From Blastobasis lacticolella (lineage: Eukaryota; Arthropoda; Insecta; Lepidoptera; Blastobasidae), in contig LR990046.1 in the NCBI GenBank assembly GCA_905147135.1, forward strand, positions 16,026,501-16,090,500: 64,000 nucleotides of DNA. The letters are read 5' to 3'. A model generated the notes under the pieces. The model saw only the letters and a program-made list of their open reading frames with translations, was not told the DNA's origin and ran no database searches. Position 1 is the stretch's first letter. Each line of letters opens with the position of its first letter. The translations under genes and the position numbers were made by a program. This document shows, in pieces, positions 34,817 through 46,358 of this stretch.

Positions 34817-35585
34817 CGTGTAACCAAGGACTTCAAAAACGCCAAGACTTTCAGTCTTACATTGCGCATACGTAAGAAGTACCTTAGAGTACGCTTCTCA
34901 AATATGGAATCCCATCTATGACATTTACAAAACAAGACTTGAACGTGTTTAGATTAGGTTTATGAAGTACCTGTGCCATAGACTTAAATTTTTTTATAAG
35001 TCTGAGCTATATTTAGATTTATGTAAAAAAATCCATTTAATGCCATTGTCTCTTCGACGCAATATTGCAGATGTAACTTACATCAGACGCAATATTGCAG
35101 ATGTAGCTTCTAGTTCAGTAGACTGTCCCAAGTTACTAAGTAAATTGCAGTTTCGGGTACCTAGAGGTCATGGTGGTCGTCATAAGGTACCATTTATGTA
35201 TCCTCAAGCCTCTAATAATTACAGACATAATTCGTATCTTATTCGGGCGACCAGGAGTTGTAATTCATTGTTAGAATGGGGCGTTGATCTTGATGTTTTT
35301 AATACGAGCGTATTCTTTTAGCAGTAAGTATTGGGTGGGTATTTTGTTCTATCATTTGATTGCTGATTTGTTATTTAAGTGCAAAATATTTTATACTTTT
35401 TTTTTATCATGTCATTTGATATTTCGTGTACCTATGGAATTTGCCTCGGCTATCTACCTACGCTAAGTTTATAAACTATTCTAGATCTATTAGTGAAGGT
35501 TTATTATTAGCTAACAGGTTTTTACCATTAAGTACTGATTTGCTTGATAAGCTGATGATCATCCAAATAAATAAATAAAAAATTA
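34817..35585 (+). pseudogene. Jockey-like LINE, 3' part after the LTR insertion
   Basis: Continues the element cut at 28449. Expected C-terminal sequence appears in several frames (near 34885 'STLEYASQIWNPI', then 34962-35321). The latter contains RRNIADVTYIRRNIADVASS, a tandem duplication of about 27 bp. The 3' UTR ends in (aaat)n near 35565-35585. Frame breaks show the LINE was already dead when it was hit. Confidence 0.8.
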
Positions 35586-36039
35586 AAAATTTATTTATTG
35601 ATTAGGACATTAAATATCTCTTTCAATCGTTAAAAAGTAGGGGGGTAGGAAATTAGGAAGGAAACACAGTGACACGCTGACCGCCCTATGGCCGCAGCAA
35701 ACCCACCCCAGGCCAACCACGACCGGACCGTGCTCGACAATGCCAGGCAGAGCCGTATAATATAGAGACAGGTTTATTTTTTAGATTGTGTTTTAAACAA
35801 AGAATAGGTATAAGCTGTAACCTTGTTTAAGATTGTGAAACGTGAGCATAGTTCATAGTCTACTATTCTACTAATACACATTTGATTATTTTTAGTAAAT
35901 TGACAGTTCTGGTAGTATTTTGGTCTGACGATGTACGTAGATGTGTTGCATGTTACATGTGTTGTAGTGAATAAAATGTTTCTTTTTTAAGGTACATCTA
36001 CAGAAGGAGTAATATTGTTCTGCCATTTTGATTGAATCT

Positions 36040-36135
36040 CCAAAAGAAAGGATGGTTTTGTTAATTTGATTTCGTTCGACCCCTCTTGAGGCTAAGTCTG
36101 CAGGATTTTGAGCACCTGTCAGGTGGCTTTATATA
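36040..36135 (-). pseudogene. BEL/Pao retrotransposon fragment
   Basis: The minus strand reads TGAQNPADLASRGVERN, the conserved '(E/Q)NPAD.(A/L)SRG' block near the RNase H end of BEL/Pao polyproteins. Only a few dozen bases survive; 36190-36470 may be more of the same element. Confidence 0.6.
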
Positions 36136-36643
36136 TTAAGAGATTAAATTTTGAAATTTGCATACCTACTCGATTAGTCACTAAAGTTTTTCAATGTTTC
36201 GCTTAAGTGGACCGCCAGCCAAGACTATCTCCTATAGTGAAACTATTAAAATTCAAGGCGTCTTTGATCCCTCATCTAAAACTTCTTCCGGCAAATCATT
36301 CAACGCTATACAACATGTTGGGCCCGTGGTACCAGATGATTTTTCTCCTTTCTTTTTCGGTTTAGGCAATACAATACCACGGAATGACAACGAAATATTG
36401 CGGTGTCTTTTGCGTAGTATCCGTCCATGTGCGGTTTTTTGTGTGATACAGCTTAAAAGGGCTTAACAAGTTTAAAGATTTTGGTGTTATACATATAAAC
36501 ACACACATATATACCTACAGACGATTTTATATTCTTCTCTTTTACAGAAGTCGATTAAAAATAATGAAATAAAAACTACTTTTCTGTCTACAAATTATAA
36601 TTTATTACTCTAATAGTTTGTAATACACTATTTTTACTAAATA

Positions 36644-36667
36644 TTACCTTAATGGTTTGTAGTCATC
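36644..36667 (-). CDS. Gene C terminal mini-exon
   Basis: Acceptor 'attgtttcag', then DDYKPLR and TAA. The stop overlaps a good donor (AAG|GTAATA), so splicing onward after 20 nt is formally possible. Similarity to NDFKPF of gene D's terminal exon supports the stop. Confidence 0.6.
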   Translation of the reverse strand, partial: DDYKPLR

Positions 36668-39600
36668 CTGAAACAATAATAAACATGACCATAAATTATT
36701 ATTAATCTATTAATATTTCTAATCCATGAATGATGAATAGTCATTATCTTCCACCTTGATGATGATGATTTGGCAGATTAGATAATCACAAAGAAGCGAT
36801 TTATCTCCGTAAAACCGTTAACAAGGGGACCTGACCAAATTTGGATATGGTTATAAATTCAGTCACCTGAATGTGCAGGGTTCATCACGATGTTTTCACT
36901 CGCCGTAAGACTAAAGCTCAGAAAAGGCATTGGCACTGGGTAAGAGTCCAACCCCTTGACCATTATGCCACTGATGCTCCCTTATTATATTTACTTACTA
37001 ACATAATACTTTTTTATATAAACTACGCCAATTAGGTATGTCAGTCTCACATTTGTTAAGTTTTCTATTGTCATTGACAATCGATTTGGAAATTGCTCGT
37101 CTCAAATGACGAACTTTTTTGTGACAAGTGAAAATGAAAATGAAAATAAAAAAGTATTTATTGAATTAGGATTACGTTAATTAATCTCTTTTCAAAAGTC
37201 AAATATCTAACGGAAAACAAAGGGAAGTTAAGCGAGCTCATCCAGGTAGGAGGCGACGCAAAGCAAAACTGAAAATCTTAGAAAATCTATTAATGGTGAT
37301 AACCATTACAAACGAGGGGTCCTTGCCGATATAGGTATATTAAAGTCAGACCTACACTATAGTAGACTAATTTCGTAACTCTGTTGCCAATAATTGTTGA
37401 TTGAAATTGTTAATTTTGCGATTACTTATATTTGCGATAGATTCAATAATTTCAGTTTATTGCAAATGATCTTTGTTAGCAATATCTAAACTCATGATAT
37501 CGATGATACGGAATCGCAAAAATAACAATTTCAATATTTGAAATCAAAGAATTGTTGCCAATACGGTTACGTTACTAGCCTACAGGGGCCTTACCATGAA
37601 CTCTTATAGCAGGACCTAAACAGAACTGCCCTGCTTAGAACGAGACAGCGCTATACGTGTCACATAAGCTTGTCTCGTTCAAACCGAAAGCAATTCTGTT
37701 TAGGTCCTGCTATAAGAGTTCATGGTAAACCCTCAGGTCAGTGTGATATTGACGTCCATAATCCAAAGCAGGCATTTTATCCGCCGCACGATTAGAAAAA
37801 GTTACTAAACCCACAATGGATTTGAAACAATCAGGATTGCCCCCATCTGCCCCAGTGTTTTAATTTTATCTGTCTCGCTTATCGAGGCAGATGACATAAA
37901 TCATGTTTTATTAACCCACGTGTACTTAGTACACCCTGCTAAATGAAATACTGGACTTCACCAGATATAATAGATCGTTAAGAGGGCTACTGGAGCAGAT
38001 GAACCTTTTTATCCCATTTTACCCGTAGCATGCACCGAGGCAGATGGGACCGACTTAACAACCCGATCACACAACATACGGCCTAAAGTTAAAGAAGTTT
38101 TTTATGGCACCTATGATCGGAAAAATGTTGTGTTCTAATGTACTCTATCGAATAATATACGGCATAAGTAAGGTACATGTCGATGTCTACCCAATACGAA
38201 AAAGAAGAAAAAATACAAATCCTAGTATATTGTCAGTATTTTTACGGGTTTCTTTCCGCTTAAGGTTTAGGAGTAGCCCGATACCAAAAACCACATAATA
38301 ACTGCGACAGTTTACGAATTACACATTACAAATTCCGATTCCTCAAAGGTAAGCGTCGAATGTTTGCCCCTGAAAAATAATACAACAAACCACAACGAGA
38401 TTTCAGTCAGGTAGTTTTTTTAAGAATTCACTCGATAGGAATATCTGGTAATGACGATGACGACGTACTAAATACTACAACTGCAACTACAACAGACGAA
38501 CCGAAACATAAATTGACAAGGATATATTTATCGAAACGAAGAAAAGGAATATTGAATAACAAAATTTTAGGTTTCGCCCTAGCTAATTAGTTTCGTTTCG
38601 ATGTCGCTTGATGCCATAACAAAAGCAGAACAAAACAGAATTAGATGACTCGACAACTAAACCCTAATTGACATGCTTTATTTGAATCCTGAGGTAAGGA
38701 CAAAAATAAATTAAACAACTCTTACCTGATGGAAATACCACCATTTCCTCCCAAAGAATAGGTCAGCACCTGAAGGTCCATAATTTTTGAATACCGGGCC
38801 GTAAGGATTTATATTCATATGATCACCTGACATCTGAAAATTGTTTGAAATTGATAAAATAAATAAATAAATAAATATTCATAGATTAGATTAGATAGAT
38901 TCATTAAATGAAATATAAATAAAATATTGACAAAGCGATCGAAAAAATTTAGTTTTACCTATATTAGAAACAGGTAGAAACAGTTTAGAAATAGGTAACA
39001 TGTGCATATTAATTTGAATATTATCATATTTATTAAAATTTTGAAACAAAAATTGGAACTACCATTTTGTAGTACTACGTACATTATGTGGGTCACAGTA
39101 TTAGAAAACAATTTGTTCAAATTTTCGATAAAACATTGAGCTTATAATATGTACAGTACAGAGTATACTATACTAGAATCTCGTTGCATAGTACCTGGTA
39201 ATTCCAGGGCCAGTTCTGCCTGTATTTGTTTTTGAATATTGTATAAGGGTTCCCAGGATTTTTCTCGTCACTGGACTCCTCTTCGGACTCCTCTTTGTTT
39301 TCTTGACTATTAGGAATACAGGGCACACCAGTTTCATTAGGTGGATTAACTGGTGTGTTTCTGAGTACCATCTTGTTGTTGTTCCTGTGAAGCCTGTTTC
39401 TTCTGAGATTCATCTGAAAATTTAGTCTCACTTCTCAAGTGTCTCTTTTGAATATAGCACTGAGGCTGGTTCAAGAAGTGTAAAACCGAGATCATGTTCC
39501 TGAAGTGTTTTTCACTACGGCTTACATCTTGCCGATTTCAACAAAACGAGCTTGATTATTTAGCAATATTGAACCTAGAGTCTCATTCTATACTTGTATG

Positions 39601-42600
39601 ATACAAAAATATTAGAAGAGCTGCACTTTAGCCCTGGTTTTGGTTTCGAGTTTCAGTGCAAATATTTTAGTTTGTAAATATACGTCCAGAATATAGATAT
39701 GTATATTTATGCAATTTTATATTATATGTTATTTATTTATTAAATAGTTAATTGCACACTAAAATGGTAACAGACTAAAAGCAAATTTAGGCTTTAATGT
39801 GAGATAAAATGCTCTGTATGATTCTATAAAGAAGTTTCTTCCAGCACCCATACAACAAAGTGACCATGATAACTGCAAGCAATCAAACCTGCTCAATAAC
39901 AAACTACAAGTAAGATACAGGCCAATAGCTGACAAAATGGTGGAGACTACACTGAGACGGTAGTGTCACGTGTACAGGAGAACCGAAGATCATGTCGTGA
40001 GAAAGGGCCTCCCCATTGCTACAACCAAAAGAGGCATAGGAAAACCATTGACCACCTAGTTAACGACATCCAGAAGAACACGAGAACCCATAACTTCGAA
40101 CCAGAGGATGCATGTGACCGGCACAAGTGGCGCCAGAAGATAGGGATAGCCGACAGGACAGCGCGAGGACAAAGAAGAAGAAGTAAGTTACATCAATACC
40201 GTAGGCTGAGACTATTGAGTGCCACAAGCTACGTTCCCGACACACTTCTCTTACATCTTCCACATTCATACATATTTTTATACGTTTACGCCGGTTGAGA
40301 GTACTCAATACGTGCTCTTTATTAAAATACGAGTAAGATAGTTATGGAAATGTAATTGAATTAAGCCAAAGCTATGCTATCGATCAATACTTGAATAAAT
40401 ACATGTATAATAATATATACAATACGAGACAGAGAAATATAATACTCTCTTGCTTCTTGAAAATGGTGATAGAGGAGCTATCAAGTACCTATGAAAATAC
40501 GGTAGAGGATTCCACAATCTTGCAGTATGTACCGTGAACCAGCAGTATTGCAATGATATTCAAAATAAATTAAAGGCGTTCTTAGTGTTATGCTCGCGAC
40601 CATAAGCCATATTACTTCATAACTTAAACTCTTTAAATATTATAGAACAAACTAGATCTTGGTTTTAGTCGGTAATTGATTGGCCAAAATAATCAAGTTA
40701 AAATCTAAACGACGGCCAACGCCAAACACGATCGAATCTTTGAGGCGTGAGTAAACTTAGTTCACGAATGATCTCAGTTTTACAGTTAGTGAACCCCAGT
40801 TTAATACTAAAGCATAAGGTTAGCCCGATGGTAAGCAGTTACTAATAGCCTATGCACGTTTGCAAGAACATTTCAGCACGCGTATTTTATCTATTAGTTT
40901 CTAATTAGTTTAGATATACTTTCAACATTTATGTGTGTCCAATGCCAATATTTGCGAACGTAGCTACGTCCACAAAAGTGTACATAAAGTGGCGTATAGG
41001 CAAACGACGACAGTAAAACCCCTCTTGCGAATGTGAGTGAACTGTCATTACATATATTCAAAAGATTAAAATTCAAATTGGAATGTCAAGAGGGGCTTTA
41101 CTTAAGTTTTCTATCAGCTAAGTATCAATGGTGTCGGATGCTCAGGCGAGCCGACCTTGGTCAGCAGGCCAACCTATCCCGTGCATCCGAAAGCGACTTA
41201 ATTTCAATTTGCGTACGGATTAGTATCAACTGCAACTGACGGTTGGTCGGGTCCAGCCAAATCGAAACGTCTGTTGACACTTTAAATCGAACATATTTTT
41301 TTCATTGATATAGCCACGTTCAACCGACCAACTATGTCAGCGCTGAGCGTAGGTCAATTAAATCCTATATGTCAACCATCAGTTTAACTAGATATTGACA
41401 TATGCATTGCCACTTCCTTTTAAATTTTCACAAACTTATCTGATTCGTGGACGGCGTCGCTGCTGTGGACTATAACATGATTTTTCGAAATGACGACACT
41501 TAGTTAATAGAAAATTTCCTTAATTCCATATCGATTTCCAATTTCGATAGAAAACAGCTAATATATGAGACTAACAAATATCAAACTTAAATAATACCAA
41601 AATATCTAACCCTAGACGAAAATTACTTACCTTATCCGGATATTTTTCCAAAACAAAATCGTCACTGCAAATAAATGTTTTTTTTTACAAATATATTAGA
41701 AAGCAAAATAGTACGTGCAGAGGATATTGATACGAAGGATAGTTAATTTTTAAAATAACCGAACAGAACACTTTTATACACAAGCTGCACAAGTTTTTAC
41801 GTAATGTATTTAGTAATTAAAATAAACTTAATATATTGCGACTGGTTTCGAATGATTCATCATGACTGTAATCTACAGTGTTTGACACTTGTTCGAAAAT
41901 TACCATCGGGACGGTAATTTAAAAAGAGAATAAAATAACATGTGTAGCTGGAAGAAAAAGACAGAATTTAACGTATGCGGATCGTCTTGTTGGTAAAAAT
42001 TACAATTTTAACCCTCCCAATGGTGTCTAATATATTCAAGGAAAGGACGAAGACTAAATGGATAGGAAACTATAGAGATAAACAGGCTGAAGAAAAATAC
42101 TTAACAATTTAATTAATAAACTACAATAATATGACGACTAGTAGATATAATATGGCGTTACCCACACTGTTTTTATGTACACGTTCTAAACGGTATCCAT
42201 ATTGTAAAAAATTGCCTGATAATAAACCATTCGAAACCAGTCGCAATGTATTAAGTTTACAATAATTATAGTAGAACTTGTGTAAAAATTCCCGCACCGG
42301 CCATGTACCAATGACTGTTTTCTGAGTTATGTACATTAGTTGAATACAAACCGATGCTCTTACGGTGAGGGAAAACATCGTGATGAAACCTGCACATTCA
42401 GGCGACTGGATGTGTAACCATGATCCAATCTGGTCAGGTTCCCCTGGTAGCTGGGTCATGGAGATCAGATGGCAGTCGCTCCACAGCCATTACCTGACAG
42501 CCAAATCCTGGATCATGGTCAAGGCGGACCACGGGCCTTCGTGCGCGAGAGCACAACCGGGACATTAACGCCAAGATGATTATTTTTTTTATAACTTGTG

Positions 42601-42757
42601 TAAATAGTGTTTTAATTTTATCATAACCGTATGAAACTACAATTGTTTTAAATTAATTTAGGGGATAGGTAGAAAGCAATTTAAGTAATTTAAATTATTT
42701 AGCAAGGTATACAATGATAACATACTCTTCTTGTTCTGAGTCTCTGACGTCTAAGAT
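36644..42757 (-). CDS. Gene C: five-exon paralogue of gene D (138 aa from the first exon seen)
   Basis: Model join (minus): 42757-42726, 41664-41631, 39413-39195, 38833-38726, 36667-36644; phases 2, 0, 0, 0, all matching, GT-AG throughout. The product runs ILDVRDSEQE, DDDFVLEKYPDK, MNLRRNRLHRNNNK.., an acidic stretch (QENKEESEEESSDEK), NPYTIFKNKYRQNWPWNYQ, NPYGPVFKNYGP.., RKWWYFHQ and DDYKPLR before TAA. Exons 4 and 5 match gene D exons 2 and 3. Exons 3 and 4 resemble each other (NPY..FKN.Y), so an internal exon duplication is likely. No ATG or signal exon is seen upstream of exon 1, so the start is missing; the exon at 45955-45991 fits in phase. One Cys only. Function unknown. Confidence 0.6.
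36770..36985 (-). repeat. SINE fragment, diverged
   Basis: Shows 'ggggacctgaccaaatttgg', 'gaatgtgcagggttcatcac' and a decayed head 'gtccaaccccttgaccatta'. Confidence 0.6.
37362..37579. mobile_element. Imperfect long inverted repeat (MITE)
   Basis: The left arm '..ctctgttgccaataattgttgattgaaattg..' pairs with the right arm '..caatttcaatatttgaaatcaaagaattgttgccaata..'. Palindromic over about 70 bp each side, flanked by 'agtag' and 'ctagcct'. Confidence 0.5.
37583..37738. mobile_element. MITE with perfect 35-bp inverted repeats
   Basis: The arms 37591-37625 (ttaccatgaactcttatagc..) and 37694-37728 are exact reverse complements as far as I can read. A second inner inverted pair (aacgagaca / tgtctcgtt) is present. 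Sharp ends and high arm identity indicate recent activity. Confidence 0.7.
38726..38833 (-). CDS. Gene C exon 4 (WWYFHQ exon)
   Basis: Acceptor 'caattttcag', 36 codons, MSGDHMNINPYGPVFKNYGP to GRKWWYFHQ, donor CAG|GTAAGA. Phase 0-0. Confidence 0.7.
39195..39413 (-). CDS. Gene C exon 3
   Basis: Acceptor 'aaattttcag', 73 codons, donor CAG|GTACTA. Starts MNLRRNRLHRNNNK; acidic repeat EESEEESSDE; ends NPYTIFKNKYRQNWPWNYQ. If unspliced it would stop nine codons after Gln73. The similarity of its end to that of exon 4 supports the donor. Confidence 0.65.
39955..40185 (+). pseudogene. RTE-like LINE fragment
   Basis: The plus strand shows a degraded RTE C-terminus: RRTEDHVVRKGLPIATTKRG, then '..LTTSRRTREP' and 'DRHKWRQKIGIADRTARG', with several stops. 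Lies in gene C intron 2. Confidence 0.6.
41013..41103. repeat. Inverted repeat
   Basis: 'agtaaaacccctcttg' (41013-41029) and 'caagaggggctttactt' (41087-41103) can form a long hairpin; probably part of a MITE. Confidence 0.45.
41631..41664 (-). CDS. Gene C exon 2 (34-nt micro-exon)
   Basis: Acceptor 'tttatttgcag', one base plus 11 codons DDFVLEKYPDK, donor AAG|GTAAGT. The first base completes GA|T (Asp) from exon 1. Confidence 0.65.
42293..42580 (+). repeat. SINE, lacking most of the tRNA head
   Basis: From 'cgcaccggccatgtaccaat' to the tail 'gacattaacgccaagatgat'. Close to the copy at 61528-61875. Confidence 0.8.
42726..42757 (-). CDS. Gene C exon 1 (32-nt micro-exon, first seen)
   Basis: Acceptor 'attgtttacag', ten codons ILDVRDSEQE plus GA, donor GA|GTATGT. 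Phase 0 at its start, so an upstream exon must exist. Confidence 0.6.
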
Positions 42758-43049
42758 CTGTAAACAATAAAAATACCAATTAATTAAAATTATATTAACT
42801 TTAAGTTTTTAAGGAATAGAGATACTAAATTAAATGAGGACATCAGTAGCATTTTCCCTTCTTACAACATGTGTTTTCTCTCGAATAAAATGGGTAAATT
42901 CTGACAAGGAAATATCGTTGGTCGGATTCATTACTCGAACATCTCTCAAATTGTTTTTAAGATTAAGTGTGCGAAGTCATAGAAAATCAAACGCTCTTTT
43001 CGAATCACTATTGGAGCAAGTGATACCCGAAGAACTAACATAATTAACA

Positions 43050-44480
43050 AGAAGAAACGACTTGCACCGGCAGAATTAATGTAGATGTCGATCCTGTTTG
43101 TGGCGAATACTTCTTTGACCAAGAGTACGCCCCGGGTCTCCATAGTTTACCAGGTTTCTATGGGTATTCGTTTTTTTGCTTTCCCTTTATTCAAGTTCAA
43201 GCTCCAGCGACCTTCACTTCGTCAGGGGTTGTCAGGATTATTATGTGAGGATTTAGAAGAAACAATGGTGGTATCTCGTGGTTGGCCTTGTTAAAGAATT
43301 TCTTGAAACAGCAGTCGTTTTTAATAGATATTGCACTTGTGAACACAACGCTCTCTAGGCCTTTTATGGCAACACTGCAAATGAGCTTGAGCCTCTCCAC
43401 TTCGAGCGTCAGCATCCATCATCTGAGCCAGATCAGCTGACCGCGCCCTTGACACTATTATTGCTTGGCGCTCTGCTATTTGCTCTCAAGTACACATTTG
43501 AAGAGGCGTTACTTCGTTGCCATTTCTTGAAGCTAATACCCTTTTTCTCCCTGACTGCTTCCTGCCCTCACTTTTCTACCTACCCGTATTCATATCAATT
43601 CTTCAGCCACCTTTCGGCGTACCGTGTACTGTTCCTTCTAGTTTGAGGATAGTCTTTTTAAAATTGCTCCAGAAATCAGTAGCGTTTTGACCCTGTGCTC
43701 ACCAATCGAGGCATTGGGCCACCTACATGAACTTATAGTTTTTTTGATTAAAGTACATCACTTAATGGACGACTCGTAATGTTATGCAGTAGTTCGTATA
43801 TTGTACTTATCCTCCGCGAGTCTTTTCTCAAGAAATATGTTGACAATGGCCACGTCGGCGCCCAGTAAGATTCGCAGATTTTTTCTGCCGTTCTGATTGT
43901 CTGGTCTAAGACAAAGCATCCATACCACGATCACCACGATAACCACGATCTGTTCGGAGGATGGTGTAAGTTAGAGCGTCTTCGAAGCTATTCTAGGAGG
44001 CAGACTTTTCGGTGTCAGCGCAGCCTAAAGATGAGCGATTTGGTCGTCATAAGTCAATTGCTTACTCTGCTTATCTCCATGCTCATTCGGAATTAATCAC
44101 ATACCATTATAGCGACCCCATTCCTTTTTCCTTGCTGCTGATCTGGTGCACACAAGCTTGTCCGATTTTCTTATACTTGGAACCTCACCACCTTATTTCT
44201 TGTATGGATGCCAGATGAACGCATTTAAAGTAGGTCCACAAAATCCACTTAACCCACCGGACTCACCAAATGTAAGGGTGGTAGCTGGTCTGTAGAGATC
44301 GAAGAGCTGCTGCGCAAGTCCAACATCATAGGGAATACCAAGACCGGTAGACCTCGATTGGTCACGTGGAGAGGATGAAAGAGGTTCTACCCCTGAAGAG
44401 AGGCTTCTATGGGACGTCCTAGATATCGATGATTGCATGAAGTGCTGGGACCTCATCGATATTCAGAGGCCCAGATGAAA
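43050..44480 (-). other. Degraded LTR-retrotransposon-like region
   Basis: Relatively GC-rich. The minus strand has LRILLGADVAIVNIFLEKRL near 43805-43880, reminiscent of the BEL/Pao 'ILLGAD' block, and long interrupted frames (43197-43415, 44193-44456). I cannot place them with confidence. Confidence 0.3.
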
Positions 44481-44518
44481 GTAAGACTGTAGTATTGTTA
44501 CTTATAATCTCAAATAAA

Positions 44519-44602
44519 ATGAAAGTATTTTTTCTATGCCTTGCGTGTTTTTTAGGGAATATCAATTGTCAAGATGAGTTAAACTTATGTCGACAAAATT
44601 AG
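44519..44602 (+). CDS. Candidate signal-peptide exon of a plus-strand secreted protein
   Basis: ATG at 44519 begins MKVFFLCLACFLGNINCQDE, a textbook secretion signal with cleavage before Gln, then LNLC. The frame stops at 44602. A weak donor T|GTCGAC at 44588 would join in phase to the exon at 45135. Alone it would be a 27-residue peptide. Confidence 0.35.
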   Translation: MKVFFLCLACFLGNINCQDELNLCRQN

Positions 44603-44635
44603 AATTTTTAAAAACTAACTCGTGTTATTTCCGGG

Positions 44636-44684
44636 CCATAACGCGCTCTCGCGCATAACCGTGACATTAACGCCAAGATCACCA
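44636..44684 (+). repeat. SINE tail fragment
   Basis: 'cgctctcgcgcataaccgtg' and 'acattaacgccaagatcacc' match the family tail only. Confidence 0.6.
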
Positions 44685-44832
44685 CCTAAAAATAGTACCG
44701 GTAATGATTCCGACTAACGATATTTGAAGATACCAATAACTTACTGTAGGGTTTTTGTCATTAAAGAAAATGTCAAACTGTCAGTTATTAGTTGCATCGC
44801 GTAAAGTTTAAGTTGGCGCATTTTAACAAGCC

Positions 44833-44982
44833 AGTAGGCCTAGCACAAGTTGCTCTCGCGCACGATAAGCGAGAAAAAGCGCATAGGTATTGCTATCTCT
44901 TTCGTCTTAGTATTGAAAGGAAGAGACAAACGCTCTCTTGCGGCGCGAGCTTTCTCGCGGACACACTTGTGCTAGGGCCACT
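44833..44982. mobile_element. MITE with terminal inverted repeats
   Basis: The left 'agtaggcctagcacaagttg' and the right 'acttgtgctagggccact' are inverted. Inner 'tctcgcgc' and 'gcgagaaa' motifs are also mirrored. Confidence 0.6.
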
Positions 44983-45134
44983 GTATATTTTTATTATAAG
45001 TATAAATATTTTATATGTACCTTAATTAATTTGTATTTGTTATGACAAGTTTGTTTGTTATAGCAATACTGAAGGTATATTATGGTATAGTTTTAACTAA
45101 ACAAATGTGTATGGCCAACTTAAACACGCTGTAG

Positions 45135-45333
45135 GCGGTCAAATTTTTTGCCACACAGTACCTAGTTCTAATGCCACAGTATACATAGAAACAGTAGCTT
45201 ATGTCGGCAGTGTCCTTGAAATAATTACCTATGACCATGCAGTGAACGTCAGCGACCGCGGATTTGGCTGCGCCACGGGCCGCGCCCTGATAAACGCGTA
45301 CCGGGATGTCCCCGACCTGAAGTATATATGGCA
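45135..45333 (+). CDS. Candidate plus-strand exon, possibly secreted protein
   Basis: From the acceptor 'cacgctgtag' to the strong donor GCA|GTAAGT. Open with GC-rich third positions unlike the surrounding DNA. Peptide includes GGQIFCHTVPSSNATVYIET, VAYVGSVLEIITYDHAV, DRGFGCATGRALINAYRDVP and LKYIW. Two Cys and an NAT glycosylation site. Phase 1 in, phase 2 out. It may join 44519-44588 upstream and 62267-62290 downstream. The minus strand is also open here, so strand is not certain. Confidence 0.42.
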
Positions 45334-45954
45334 GTAAGTCTTTGAAAATATCATTTTTAGTAAAAGGCACAACCTTTAAACACTATTATCTGAAGTTTGG
45401 CGACACTCTGACATTCATTAATTGGGTCACGCCCATTAAATAGTGAATTATCTAGCTAGGCGAATTTTTAACATGGTAGTAGAAAAAGACATGTGTCAAT
45501 TAATTAACATTCGAGTCAAAAGAGTAGTCAAAATATGGGCTGGCAACGCCATCTTGAGGCAAGAGCGTTGGAAATATTTGAGAATTTATTAAAAACGGAA
45601 AAATAATATTTTTATATTCTTACCTTTTCAGCTGAATAGGTAATTTAAAAAAATATTGTTAACTCCGTTATGAACGAAATCGAGTGACATATCCACTTAA
45701 TAATGTCATTGATGTCGCCATGCCATAATTTAAACATGCATGTCAATTAGTATTTTTAAGTTCGTAATCGCATGGATTAATGGATTGTAATGATAATTAT
45801 TGTGCGTTTCAGCCGCTTTTTTTTATGAAAATTAGTCCCACTCCAGATGACTGTTCATATCTATACTGTGACATTACCCCGATTGAGTCGATCGATTTTA
45901 ATAGTAGTGCAAACACTGGGCATTTAAAATAATAGAAATATAAAGTCTACTTAC

Positions 45955-45991
45955 TATATAGCTATTCTTTTTTTTATAAAAACGTGAAGGT
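45955..45991 (-). CDS. Possible linking exon between gene K and gene C
   Basis: Acceptor 'cttgtttcag', one base plus 12 codons PSRFYKKKNSYI, donor ATA|GTAAGT. It fits in phase both after gene K exon 3, if its weak donor GG|GTGAAT is used, and before gene C exon 1. This suggests K and C may be one transcription unit. Confidence 0.42.
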
Positions 45992-46358
45992 CTGAAACAA
46001 GTTTAAATAAAAATAAAAATTTAGAACAACAGAGAAGCGCGTTATTAAAATTTCGATGAACGTTATTTTTTAATTGGGTATCTTTGGAGCTTGAAAATAC
46101 AAGGGCTGGCAAGGGGGTTGGTAAAAACAATAGGGAATACTTCAAAAGCCATACACAAACGGATTGGAAAAATATGTAAAATCTTTTATAAACTTTTATA
46201 TTTCGTTAAATAAAAACGAATACCACTATTTAAAGCGTAACAGCTATCGTTTTGACCACTCACAAATAAGTTCTAACTGAGAGATCAATGTCCGCTATTT
46301 CCAATCTATTTGACATGAACTACCTATAGTCTTTTCACTCTTAAATGTATTTAAAAAT

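Larger units (their letters stand above)
28446..34820 (+). mobile_element. Complete, probably non-autonomous LTR retrotransposon inserted in a LINE
   Basis: 6.37 kb including the 4-bp CGTG target-site duplications. The internal part (29274-33992, 4719 bp) has no gag, protease, reverse transcriptase or integrase frame; the longest frames are 61-103 codons. This suggests a LARD-like element mobilised in trans. Strand is set by the TATA box and AATAAA in the LTR. A primer-binding site is not certain: a TGG occurs 8 nt after the LTR (tcagaagTGGGATAAAGG). No clear polypurine tract precedes the 3' LTR. Confidence 0.85.

Noticed and set aside
36194..36466. 90-codon plus-strand frame beginning MFRLSGPPAKTISYSETIKI
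   Set aside because: Adjacent to a BEL/Pao fragment on the other strand and without splice signals; likely transposon debris, though not proven.
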